A DNA stretch of 10,173 bases, taken from Larix sibirica. Its lineage: Eukaryota > Streptophyta > Pinopsida > Pinales > Pinaceae. The DNA lies in the NCBI GenBank assembly GCA_004151065.3, contig NWUY0304681105.1, forward strand, positions 1 to 10,173. The letters are read 5' to 3'. The position numbers were made by a program, and so were the translations under genes. Shown here one piece after another: positions 1-7,155 of this stretch (position 1 is the first letter of the stretch; the number at the start of each line of letters is the position of its first letter). The notes beneath the pieces were generated by a model. The model was not told where the DNA came from and did no database searches. It worked only from the letters and a program-made list of their open reading frames with translations.

Positions 1-130
1 TTCGAGCCTTGAGTCCTTAGGGGTTAGGCCAGTCGCTATTTCTGGACGACGGTTTACCATCCTTACCATCCATGAAATGTGAGGAAGTATTGGTGGGTTT
101 CCCGTGCACCGTTTCCGCCCAAAAAAAAAA
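1..130 (+). mobile_element. 3' part of a SINE-like retroposon
   Basis: The window opens with TTCGAGCCT, which resembles the tRNA-type RNA polymerase III B box (GGTTCGANNC) cut by the window edge. About 110 bases of relatively GC-rich sequence follow, including a 9-bp tandem duplication (TTACCATCC, about 54-71), and the segment ends in ten A residues at 121-130. Base composition changes sharply to AT-rich right after the A run. A B box, a short GC-rich body and an A tail are what a tRNA-derived SINE would show. The A box, the 5' end and the left target-site duplication lie outside the window, so a truncated LINE tail cannot be excluded. Confidence 0.35.
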
Positions 131-780
131 GATCATTTATGATAACTATAATAAATATGATAAATATGATAAGTTATATTATCTTATCTTACATATATGC
201 TTTTTGGGCAATGAATTATTAAACAAATCACTCTATATAACTAATATAAATTCTTGTTTACATGTTTTCAAATTTTTAGAAGTTAATTAGTTCGTAAGTT
301 ACCATCTACAACAATGAAGGAAAATTTACATCCAGGTGTTGATGCGTTTTAGAGTTTAAAAGGTATTTCCTTTCTCTCTCTTGCTTCTTGTGATTCCATT
401 TCCCTGCTCACAATATTGATGGCTTAATTCTTCCTAGGTTATTATCTTGGATATTTTCTTGTCGTGGATAACCCCTCCCTAGTTAGTATTAACCACCGCA
501 TCCTTGATCCATATCCAAATGTTTCACCCTTAGTTGGTTGCTTCTTTGAAATTGACATCCCCCTCTTTGTGCTTCCCGACTTCTCTAGTACACTATTGGA
601 ATTGAAAACTAAGAAATAGGGATCAACTCCATAATTCATGAAAAAAAACTCCTTCCAAAGACTTTCCTCACATCAATATATACTTATATACATATTTTGA
701 TCCAATACATCCTAGGGGTCAAAACAAAGACATTAAGAATTCTCAAGTTAGTAATTCCCTATGCACATCCTAGCCTCATT
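131..780. other. AT-rich sequence without an identifiable feature
   Basis: This stretch is AT-rich, with a short run of AAATATGAT-like units around 150-170 and pyrimidine-rich blocks around 370-400. A 65-codon open frame on the minus strand (442-639) shows no domain I recognise. Copia integrase similarity begins abruptly near 781; just upstream (about 715-780) the sequence may be a badly decayed continuation of the integrase, but I cannot align it. The 5' LTR, gag and protease of copia A are not here, so the element was truncated or another insertion displaced its 5' part. Confidence 0.5.
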
Positions 781-1074
781 ATACCACAACAAAATGGTGT
801 GGGTTAGCAGATGAATTATATAACCATGGAACATGCAAGAATCATGCTCAACACATTGAGGTTGGATAATGGATTCAGGGAAGAGGTTGTTAATACAAAT
901 TCTTATCTTATAAATATATCACCTACAACTGTGTTGGATGGAAATATTCCAAAGGAGGTTTTGTGTGGTAAACCAATGGATTATTCTCATTTTTATATCT
1001 TTGGTTTTGATGCATTTTCCATGTGCCTAAAGGAAAGAGGTCCATAGTTGACCCAAAGTCAAGGAAATGTGTAG
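781..1074 (+). pseudogene. Copia A integrase, C-terminal part of the catalytic core (broken)
   Basis: The frame from 781 reads IPQQNGV and then, after one stop, MEHAR, AVNT-like, YLIN, SPTTVLDG, GKPMDYSH and IFGFDAF. This is the standard order of the last third of a Ty1/copia integrase core (the PQQNGVAERMNR and SPTT..L..P.E.W.GK blocks). Integrase joins element cDNA to host DNA using a D,D-35-E triad. The third triad residue, the Glu of the ..GVAERMNR.. block, falls on a TAG stop at 805-807, so the site is destroyed. A second stop at 1045-1047 results from a +1 shift near 1035; in the shifted frame the family block DPKSRKC follows. The reading is cut at 1074 by a TIR element and resumes at 2082. 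The N-terminal half of integrase and everything 5' of it are missing. Confidence 0.85.
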
Positions 1075-1105
1075 GGTGAGAACGCGAAGTTGGGAAACAC
1101 ATTTT
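1075..1105 (+). repeat. Left terminal inverted repeat of the TIR element
   Basis: This 31-bp repeat pairs with 2048-2078 in inverted orientation, with five mismatches at repeat positions 6, 10, 11, 17 and 27. Four of the five differences are transitions, consistent with methylation-driven decay after insertion. Confidence 0.8.
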
Positions 1106-1121
1106 GGAGTGCACTATTTTT

Positions 1122-1253
1122 AACTCTCGGTCAATAGTTTTATTCAATTAGAGTCATCTATTTCAAAAAAAAAACTCTTAGTTGAGAGTTTAAAACTCTT
1201 GGCCAAGAGTTGGTATAAAACTCTCGACCGGGGCATCTTCTCGGACTAGAGTT
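1122..1253. repeat. Array of palindromic subterminal repeats in the TIR element
   Basis: Four copies of a unit that begins AACTCT and ends in AGAGTT or AATAGTT occur within 132 bp next to the left TIR: 1122-1139, 1173-1190, 1194-1211 and 1219-1253. The first three are 18 bp. The third contains the perfect 16-bp palindrome ACTCTTGGCCAAGAGT (1195-1210), and the fourth has a longer centre of about 17 extra bases. Clustered subterminal repeats are typical transposase-binding sites in several plant DNA transposon families; that role is inferred here. I found no equivalent cluster beside the right TIR, so the array is one-sided. Confidence 0.65.
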
Positions 1254-2010
1254 TTTGCTAAAATCATTTTAAAAAATCTCCTGCAGTTTTTTGGAAAATG
1301 AAACTTCAGAGAGCCCAAACCCATGCAAATTTTAAAGATTTTTTTTGGACCTGGTACCAATGGATTCATTTCCGAATATAGTTTCTAATTATATAAGAAT
1401 TGTTTATTTTCATCATTAATTTCTATTTATTAACAATGTTATTCTAAACTCTATCACTTCAAAATTTTACTATTCTGAAAATTGCTTGCAATGAAAATTC
1501 AATATCTTCAAAATGAAAACACCAAAAAATAGGAAAAATCATAGCACATTTACTCTCCCTATACTCTTTGCAAAGGTACTTTTAGTTTTCTTAGTGACAA
1601 TGATATCAAAACGCAAATTGATGGATCACAAAATCTATTGAAACATCACCATTTTTTGTCTTACTTTATTTAATTAAATAATAAAAATAGTGGTTAACCC
1701 TAACAATTCCCCAACAATAGTTCATGCACTAGTACAATCTTTGTATATTGTGACATTATATATTGTTTACCCAAAATGAAAATCCATCTCTAACAAACAT
1801 AACGGATCATTAAGTCACCCATTATCCTGATGTAAAATTTTAAATTATATGCAGTAAGTCAAAACCAAATTTATCCCAATATATGTCCATAATTTTTTCT
1901 ACAAAAATTATGAGTATGGAGGTAACATAGTTATCTACAAATCTCTTTTTTACCTCAAAGCAAAATTCTCAAAGGAAATATGAGTTTAGAGGGGGTGAAG
2001 TTGAAAAAAC

Positions 2011-2022
2011 GTAAAATTTTAC
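2011..2022. repeat. Perfect 12-bp palindrome near the right TIR
   Basis: GTAAAATTTTAC reads identically on both strands and lies 25 bp inside the right terminal inverted repeat. It is AT-only apart from its ends and could be chance in such AT-rich DNA. Confidence 0.4.
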
Positions 2023-2047
2023 AATTTTCCTCGTAAAAAACAAGAAA

Positions 2048-2078
2048 AAAAAGTGTTTCCCGACTTCATGTTTTCACC
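2048..2078 (-). repeat. Right terminal inverted repeat of the TIR element
   Basis: This is the inverted partner of 1075-1105. It is followed directly by TAG (2079-2081), the second copy of the presumed 3-bp target duplication, and then by resumed copia sequence. Confidence 0.8.
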
Positions 2079-2081
2079 TAG

Positions 2082-2430
2082 TATTTCTTCACTATGATAA
2101 TACAATAAAGGGATATCGACTGTGGAATCCTACTGACCACAATGTTAGTGTTAGACGAGATGTTATTTTTAATGAAAATTTCATGCAAAGGAGGTACAAT
2201 AGACACCTGAGATTGTACCTGTTGAAGTAGAAATGAGTGAAGATGAAAATGAAAATAAAGCTTCTGTTCAGCATGAAGTGCAATAAATTCAACATCCACA
2301 ACTTAGAAGATCTACATGTCCCAAGAGGCATCTTGAAAGGTTGTCTCTTGATTTTTGTTCTTCTTTTGCATTGTTAACTAATAATGGTGAATCCAATTCA
2401 TTTCAAGAATCTAGATAATCTAAGAATGTA
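2082..2430 (+). pseudogene. Copia A integrase C-terminal end and linker (broken)
   Basis: After the TIR element the frame gives YDNTIKGYRLWNP and then VRRDVIFNEN, the conserved end of plant copia integrases (GYD...KGYRL..P....V.SRDV.F.E). A frameshift near 2190 is followed by an acidic, Glu- and Asn-rich linker and an RRS..CPKR-like block, the usual hydrophilic spacer before reverse transcriptase, and then a stretch resembling ALLTNNGE..SFQE (about 2370-2412). In-frame stops at the TAG near 2200, the TAA near 2284 and the TAA near 2416 break the reading. This part is in phase with the integrase left of the TIR element once that insertion is discounted, which shows that the TIR element came in later. 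Confidence 0.8.
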
Positions 2431-3150
2431 GATAAATGGAGGAAATACATGGACGAAGAAATGAAAATACTACACAAGAATGAAACAAGAGAACTTGTAG
2501 ATCTGCCACCAGGAAGAAAGGTTATTGAAAACAAGTGGATATATAAAGTAAAGAAGAACAAAGATTAGTTGTTGGAATGTTAAAAAGCTCACTTGGTGGA
2601 AAAGGCTATGTGCATAAGTCATGTATTGATTTTAATGAAATCTTCTATATAGTTATGATGCTAACTATTGCAAGGATTTTGCTCAAGCACTTGTAGAAAC
2701 ATAGGATTTAGAGTTGGAGCAACTTGATGTAAAAATTGTTTCCTTGCATGGTGATCACAAGGAAGAGATTTATATGGATCATCCTGAGGGATACAAAGAA
2801 ATAGACAAAGAGAATTTGGTTTGTAGACCCAAGAAATATTTGTATGGATTAAAACAACATGCCAAGGATGTGGTATAAAAAAATTTACACCTTCATAAAG
2901 ATCCAAGGTTTTAGTGGAAGTGAAACTGACCATTGTGCATATTATAGGAGGTTTGATTATGACAGTTTTAATATCTTGTTGTTTTATGTTGATAATATGC
3001 TGGTTGCAAGCCCCAACATGAAGGAAATAATTGATATTAAGGCTCAATTGGCTAAGAAATTTGAAATCAAGAGCATAACATGTAGGAAGACATGGTTAAG
3101 TCAAAATTCATATATAGAAAATATTATGTAGTTCTTCAATATGTAGAATG
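2431..3150 (+). pseudogene. Copia A reverse transcriptase (broken)
   Basis: The domain starts at KWRKYMDEEMK. It then shows ELVDLPPGRKVI, NKWIYKVKKNKD, QLDVK (first catalytic Asp at 2726-2728), LHGD, EIYMD.PEGY, the YGLKQ block (about 2840-2857) and, after a +1 shift near 2858, MWYKK, GFSGSETDHC and a YVDN box at 2985-2996. This is the complete order of a Ty1/copia RVT_2 domain, which copies element RNA into cDNA in cytoplasmic particles. The second aspartate of the catalytic YVDD box is Asn (AAT at 2994-2996), which would abolish polymerisation even without the other damage. Stops occur near 2567, 2579, 2701 and 3129; two of them fit CAG-to-TAG change. No start codon is expected because this is internal to a polyprotein. 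Confidence 0.9.
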
Positions 3151-3936
3151 AAAAACAAGTTAGCATCCCTTCCTGCACACTTCAAGTTATCTTCCAAACA
3201 ATGTCCTAGAATAGAAGTAGAGAAGACAATCATGCCCTATGTACCATATCATCAATATTAGGGAGCCTCGTGCTTGTCATGGTGATCACTAGACTAGATA
3301 TTACCCAAGTAGTGGGACTTGTCAGTTGGTTCATGAAAGATCCTAGTAAGGAGCATTGGAATCTTGTGGATACTCAGATATTTAAGGGGCACTTCAGATG
3401 ATGATATTTTCTACAGATCAACAGATTTACAAATTGAATCTTTTACAGATTATGATTTTGGTGGAGATAGATATGGACAAAATTCTACTACGGGATATAC
3501 TTTCACTCTTATTTGTGGATTTGTAAGCTAGAAATCTAAGCTGCAGTCAGTGGTGGCTTTATAAATTACTGAGGTAGAATATGTGGTAGCAGTTGAGTCC
3601 AACAAAGAGGGAATATGGATAGAGTTGTTGATGGATTACTTCAAGTTGATGCATGGGAAGATCACTTTGCATTGTGGCATTCAAAGTGTTATTCACTTAG
3701 TGAAGAATCCAACATTTCATGATCGCACGAAACATATTTGATATTAAGTACCATTTCATAAGGAAAAAGGTGGAAAAAGGTAGGATCCTATTGGAGAAAA
3801 TTGATATTGATAAGAATATCATAGATATGCTTACAAAGTTGGCCAAAATAGAGAAGTTTGAATGGTGCAAAAATTATCAAGTTTTGTTGAAAATGGATGA
3901 AGGCAACATTGGGGAATGGCACACAGGCGAAAAATA
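3151..3936 (+). pseudogene. Copia A connection region and RNase H, ending the pol gene (broken)
   Basis: The connection blocks TRLDITQVVG, SWFMKDPSKEHWN and LRGTSDD-like sequence are visible across frameshifts at about 3240-3405. RNase H follows: FTDYDFGGDR, STTGYTFTL, a VSWKSK-like block whose Trp is now a TAG, EVEYVVA, then IHLVKNP.FH.RTKHI, YHFIRKKVEKG and DMLTKLAKIEKFEWC, the normal C-terminal end of plant copia Pol. RNase H removes the RNA strand of the hybrid. The Asp of its usual YCDSQSAI block is Gly here (HCGIQSVI, codon 3676-3678), so an active-site residue is lost. A one-base insertion near 3739 puts the last 70 codons in another frame, ending at the stop at 3935. Confidence 0.88.
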
Positions 3937-3965
3937 GAGGAAAGGAGATTTATATATATCAACTT

Positions 3966-3974
3966 CAAGTGGGA
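3966..3974 (+). other. Polypurine tract region of copia A
   Basis: CAAGTGGGA lies just after the end of pol and four bases before the LTR start. The same wording (AAGTGGGA followed by the LTR) is common in plant copia elements, where the purine-rich tract primes plus-strand DNA synthesis. Confidence 0.6.
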
Positions 3975-3977
3975 TAA

Positions 3978-4340
3978 TATTAGGAGATAAGTCAATATCC
4001 AAGTATTTGATATTTTCCCTGTTGAGTACATGACTAGGCCCATGCTTAGGGGTGTAGGGGTTTGGGGGCAGAGCCCCTGAGGGAAAAAATTCTAGAACCT
4101 TCCAATGTATCTAGGTTCCTTCTAGAACACTCATATGTATTGGATAAAATGGAAATGACCCTAGACATTGTTGTACAAAAAAGGATTGTAAGGTTTTTTT
4201 GAGTTACAAACAAAAATCGAAGTTGTCATTGCCCCATGGTTTTACCTATGCACAACGGGGTTTCCACACAAATCTTGTGTTCTATTTTTATTGTTGTTTG
4301 CTACTATTTTTTGTTTTATTTTATTTATATTTTTTTAACA
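3978..4340 (+). repeat. 3' LTR of copia A
   Basis: The segment starts TATTAGG, which I read as a mutated TGTTAGG, and ends TTTAACA, giving the expected short inverted ends TGTTA/TAACA if the second base is a G-to-A change. It follows pol and the purine tract directly. The 363-bp length is normal for copia. Inside are a small GGGGC-AGA-GCCCC hairpin (4065-4077), a TTCTAGAA-rich block (4090-4127) and a T-rich 3' part with a CTTGTGTTCTATTTTTATTG stretch like many plant LTR ends. The next five bases, TAGAG (4341-4345), would be one target duplication; its partner is outside the window. A 63-codon open frame here (4199-4390) is incidental. Confidence 0.7.
4090..4127 (+). promoter_or_regulatory. 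Heat-shock-element-like motifs in the copia A LTR
   Basis: TTCTAGAACCTTC at 4090-4102 is a perfect three-unit heat-shock element in the sense TTCnnGAAnnTTC. A second two-unit copy, TTCTAGAA, is at 4120-4127. The position, about 110-150 bp into the LTR, suits the U3 promoter part. LTR heat-shock elements drive heat-induced transcription of the Arabidopsis copia element ONSEN; a similar role here is inference only, since the element itself is dead. Confidence 0.4.
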
Positions 4341-5117
4341 TAGAGTACCTACTACAACTTGTTTCTACTTGGCCTCCCCTACTTCTTTAGACACTAGTTA
4401 TTATAATGTCCCGACTGGTGACACCTAAGACATTTCACCTTACTAAAATATTTATTACCTCCCTTGAGTCTTCCTACTTACCTTTATTGTATCCTTTCTA
4501 GCTTCTTTCCTCATCCTCTTAACCAAGTACAGGTATTCTAATTCATTTTTCTACGTTGAACATGACTCGATTCTAACTTCTTCCTGCACAAGGTTATCCG
4601 AAATCTTCTCATAATTAGGTAAAGTATCACAAGGTGAAATGTTTCGAAGATGGAGCAAATACATTCAAAATAAATGGACACTAAATCTTTATCCTCCACT
4701 TTTTTCCCTATGATGTCCCATTGATCTTTCAATTCTATGAACTTGGACAAATATCTCATCATTATATCCATGTTACTAATGCATATCACTAAAAGCATGT
4801 TCTCAAGAGAATATGTATAGAGACACTACAAATCTAATATAAACTAACCAAAGCATAATACATTAACTTACTGATGTTTTTTTTGTACTTTGAGTGATCT
4901 AGTGATCCTTCATTGAATCAAGTATGATTATCTTTTCCTTGGCCTCTTTTTTAACATTCAAGGCCAACAAATTCATATTAGTGGGTGCAATGATCTATAT
5001 TTCAACATGCTCCCAAATCTCAACCTCCTCCAAAATAATTTTTAGTCTGTACTTCCAATATATGTAACTGGAAACTTCCTCAAACCTATCACACTCTCTA
5101 AGACTAAGAGTTGTCAT
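4341..5117 (-). pseudogene. Copia B gag (broken, opposite strand)
   Basis: Reading the minus strand from ATG at 5117 gives MTTLSLRECDRFEEVSSYIYW, matching the N-terminus of plant copia Gag (M..L.L..FDRLEG..NY..W). Next come an IWEHVE block, KKEAKEKIILDSMKDH, and the UBN2 core YLSKFIELKDQWDIIGKKV with EDKDLVSI (about 4750-4670). A CCHC zinc knuckle lies at 4391-4432, spaced C-x2-C-x4-H-x4-C, followed by a basic tail. Gag forms the capsid and the knuckle binds element RNA. Stops interrupt it, including a TAG directly before the last knuckle Cys, and there are frameshifts around 4800 and 4540. The gene stops exactly at the end of the copia A LTR (4340), so its remainder was probably displaced by copia A insertion. 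Confidence 0.8.
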
Positions 5118-5316
5118 CTCTACAAATCAGAACTAACCTCAAAATAAAATCAACAATAAATAAAGTAGAACAATCCTTTTAGGGTTCAAGCACTTCTACG
5201 AAATGCACTATGGTTTCACACCCAATAACATGTAATAAGTCAAGAACCTCTCCTAGGTACATAACAATTGAAGTCCCAACTACCTCTTCAACAAGAGAGT
5301 AATATTAGTCAAATTA
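5118..5316 (-). other. 5' leader of copia B
   Basis: About 200 bases separate the primer-binding site from the gag ATG on the minus strand. A short open stretch on this strand (about 5300-5190, including VGTSIVMYLGEVLDLL) looks somewhat protein-like, but it matches nothing I know and lies where untranslated leader is expected. Confidence 0.45.
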
Positions 5317-5328
5317 GCTTTGAGACCA
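5317..5328 (-). other. Primer-binding site of copia B
   Basis: On the minus strand this reads TGGTCTCAAAGC, matching 10 of 12 bases of TGGTATCAGAGC, the complement of the plant initiator tRNA-Met 3' end. It lies two bases after the end of the LTR and about 200 bases before the gag ATG, as expected. Confidence 0.65.
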
Positions 5329-5330
5329 TG

Positions 5331-5572
5331 TGCAGATTTTGAGAATATGAAAGTTTATTCAATATTTAGAAATTTCACCTCAACCTTGAGGTTTACCATA
5401 TCTATTTCTTGTGTACTTTCAACCTTAGGGATGGATTCAAAAAATTAAATTACAACAACACATACTTCATTTCTCTTAAACCCAATTCACAAAATAGTCC
5501 AAGAAAATAATTACTAATCAAGTGCACTTCAATGCAATAAAGTTTCATCCCTTAGGGCACACTTCCCCAACA
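5331..5572 (-). repeat. 5' LTR of copia B
   Basis: Read on the minus strand, the segment begins TGTTGGGGAAGTGTGCCC at 5572 and ends AAATCTGCA at 5331, giving TG...CA ends and a 242-bp length typical of copia. An AATAAA polyadenylation signal sits 25-30 bases before the 3' end (5354-5359), where the R region should end. The primer-binding site follows immediately. The upstream flank is AATTA (5573-5577, plus strand). The matching 3' LTR is not in the window. Confidence 0.6.
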
Positions 5573-5738
5573 AATTATGGATATGAAAATGACTTAGTAC
5601 AATAAATTATTACGATGGTAAATGTGTCCCTTTACCTTCTAGAAATGTGTTAAATCACTTAACAAATTTTTCTTAATATGTCAAGTCATCATGCACAACC
5701 AACACTAGAATCTACTAAAACATGAAGATACCATAAGT
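5573..5738. other. Short interval between two minus-strand LTRs
   Basis: This AT-rich stretch lies between the copia B LTR and a larger minus-strand LTR candidate. Near 5727-5733 the minus strand reads TGGTATC, the first seven bases of a tRNA-Met primer-binding site, but the next bases do not match. If real, this interval would be the leader of element E, into which copia B inserted. Confidence 0.3.
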
Positions 5739-6723
5739 TGAAATTTGAAATTCAAATATGCAAATACACAAAAATTGGACAAATGGAACACTTCATATAT
5801 TATAAAAAATGAATTAAAAGTACATACAACATCTTGATACAAGTTGGTACCAGTCAGTCTCTCTAAATCCTAGCTAGGGAAACCATAAGAAAACCCTAGC
5901 AACTCCTCTTGTATAGGAATCATTCCTAACCAAAAATTGGTTTCTCCACCAAAGATCCTCAATAAGTTAACATACACATTTGCAAGTCCTCCTTGGAACC
6001 TTCACTTGCATCACATAAGTGTACATGATAGACTCACTCTATCTTCTTTAGATCAAGCACCTCAAGTAGCACCAGGGTTTCCAAATTCCACTAAACCCTA
6101 GTATTCTCTCACAAGAGATACAAGATCAAGTGCTCCCTAATTTTCTCCTCTAAGGTTTCTCCCATATTCTAGCTTCCCTTATCTCCTTGGGAAAAAACCC
6201 TCACCCTAGTTTTCCCTCAAATTCCCTTCAGAACCCTTGCACTCCAAACCAAAAAGAGAAAATACAATGAAGAAGAGTACAAGTGGACTAGTTTTCTCTA
6301 GTTCTCACATCTCTAACACAAGCATGTGATTACATGAGTGAACAACAATGAATATGATGGAAAGACTCATTTAATCACATATTGAAAGGTGAGGGAGGCC
6401 AACACTAACAAGTGGACCTTATCCCAACAAACAACCTAACTAAATAATAGATAATCCCACATGTGAAGCATTCCAACTCTGGGTGACACATGTTAAGCTT
6501 CAAGGATGAACTCTCCTCAAGAAAAGTCCAACTCTCCTCATCCAAAGGCTTACAATGCTCCAACTTTATCTCCTAAGCCATGTGTATAACTTCTGGGTCC
6601 ACTGCACTGACATCATTAGTCCTCAACCCAAGCATCCTCATGTTAAGTACATGTATCCATGCAAGCAAACTAATTTCCCCCATTCTTTCTAGGGCTGAAC
6701 ACCCTTATCCAAGATTCCCAACA
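5739..6723 (-). repeat. Probable LTR of element E (minus strand)
   Basis: On the minus strand TGTTGGGAATC begins at 6723, directly after a purine-rich CTTTGGAGGAGGAT (6724-6737), and the segment ends ...GAAATTTCA at 5739, followed after five bases by TGGTATC. That gives TG...CA ends with a polypurine tract on one side and a weak primer-binding site on the other. The interior has no protein similarity in any frame that I can recognise and has the AACCCTAG-rich, low-coding texture of long plant LTRs. An alternative start is TGTTGGGATAAGG at 6429, giving a 691-bp LTR. A 72-codon plus-strand open frame (6580-6798) appears incidental. Confidence 0.35.
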
Positions 6724-6980
6724 ATCCTCCTCCAAAGTGATTTGTCCTCCAAGAAAGAAATCAAGTGCTCCAAGGAAGTGTTCCACATAAGCATCTAGAT
6801 AAATCATGATAATCCATGAGTAAGCTCTCTCCAATTTGTATGTCCATCACAATACAACCAAAGGTAATAAACACACCATGCACCCTGTCACATGAAGAAC
6901 CCATGCATGGTGTAAACAATTTCAGAGTAACCATAAAAGCTAATAGGGGCCACTAGACGCAAGGGAATACCTACTCCATT
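6724..6980. other. Unidentified sequence with a perfect inverted repeat
   Basis: I recognise no gene here. The segment contains ACACCATGCA (6873-6882) and its exact reverse complement TGCATGGTGT (6904-6913), which could form a 10-bp stem with a 21-base loop. The right side probably already belongs to the LTR of gypsy C; where that LTR starts is not visible. Confidence 0.4.
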
Positions 6981-7138
6981 GCTAATATTTTATATAAACC
7001 TGAGTTTTATTTGAATCATCATTAGCTTTGATATCATGATTGTTAATTATAGTATGTATGTTTCTTTTTAGCAATTTTATATTGTACATCATTCGGTTAT
7101 GTAGTTTGGTTTTTGACAGTGGTAAGGAGTGTACAACA
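6980..7138 (+). repeat. 3' part of the gypsy C 5' LTR
   Basis: The segment contains a strong TATA box, TATATAAA at 6991-6998, and ends GTGTACAACA at 7138, four bases before a clear primer-binding site. A TATA box about 150 bp before the LTR end fits the R-U5 layout of a retrotransposon LTR. I cannot place the LTR start. TGTTAATTATAG at 7041 with AACA at 7138 would make a 98-bp miniature LTR, but the upstream TATA box argues that the LTR is longer. Confidence 0.45.
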
Positions 7139-7142
7139 TTTG

Positions 7143-7155
7143 TGGTATCATAGCC
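7143..7155 (+). other. Primer-binding site of gypsy C
   Basis: TGGTATCATAGCC matches 12 of 13 bases of the initiator tRNA-Met complement TGGTATCAGAGCC. This is the best-preserved primer-binding site in the window and fixes the orientation of the element that follows. Confidence 0.7.

Larger units (their letters stand above)
1075..2078. mobile_element. Non-autonomous TIR DNA element (1004 bp) inserted in copia A integrase
   Basis: The first 31 bases (1075-1105, beginning GGTGAGAACG) match the reverse complement of the last 31 (2048-2078, beginning GGTGAAAACA) at 26 of 31 positions, including GGGAAACAC inside both. The element is flanked by TAG on each side (1072-1074 and 2079-2081). Copia integrase similarity stops exactly at the left end and resumes in frame at the right end, so the borders are well supported. 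The interior is AT-rich and has no long open frame, so mobilisation would need a transposase supplied elsewhere. A 3-bp target duplication with GG-ended TIRs fits PIF/Harbinger-like elements best, but TAG is not the usual TWA target. A GTA duplication (1071-1073 and 2081-2083) is an alternative reading. I do not recognise the family. Confidence 0.8.

Noticed and set aside
442-639. 65-codon open frame on the minus strand
   Set aside because: No recognisable domain, no supporting context, and a length expected by chance in this sequence.
2089-2094. CACTA at 2090-2094 as a possible CACTA-transposon end
   Set aside because: It lies outside the TIR pair, inside resumed integrase sequence, and no matching inverted end exists at the left border.
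2078-2331. Two overlapping minus-strand open frames of 73 and 79 codons
   Set aside because: They are antisense shadows of the copia A integrase end and linker.
2661-3047. 128-codon minus-strand open frame, the longest in the window
   Set aside because: It is exactly antisense to the reverse transcriptase core, whose motifs are clear on the plus strand.
4199-4390. 63-codon plus-strand open frame with a hydrophobic Phe/Leu/Tyr-rich stretch
   Set aside because: It crosses the end of the copia A LTR; the hydrophobic run is the translation of the T-rich LTR tail, not a membrane protein.
5190-5440. Protein-like stretches on the minus strand, at first taken for a gene remnant
   Set aside because: They fall on the copia B LTR, primer-binding site and leader, whose positions are supported independently; no similarity to a known protein.
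6580-6798. 72-codon plus-strand open frame
   Set aside because: Low-complexity Ser/Leu/Pro composition with no domain, and it straddles the proposed purine tract and LTR start of element E.
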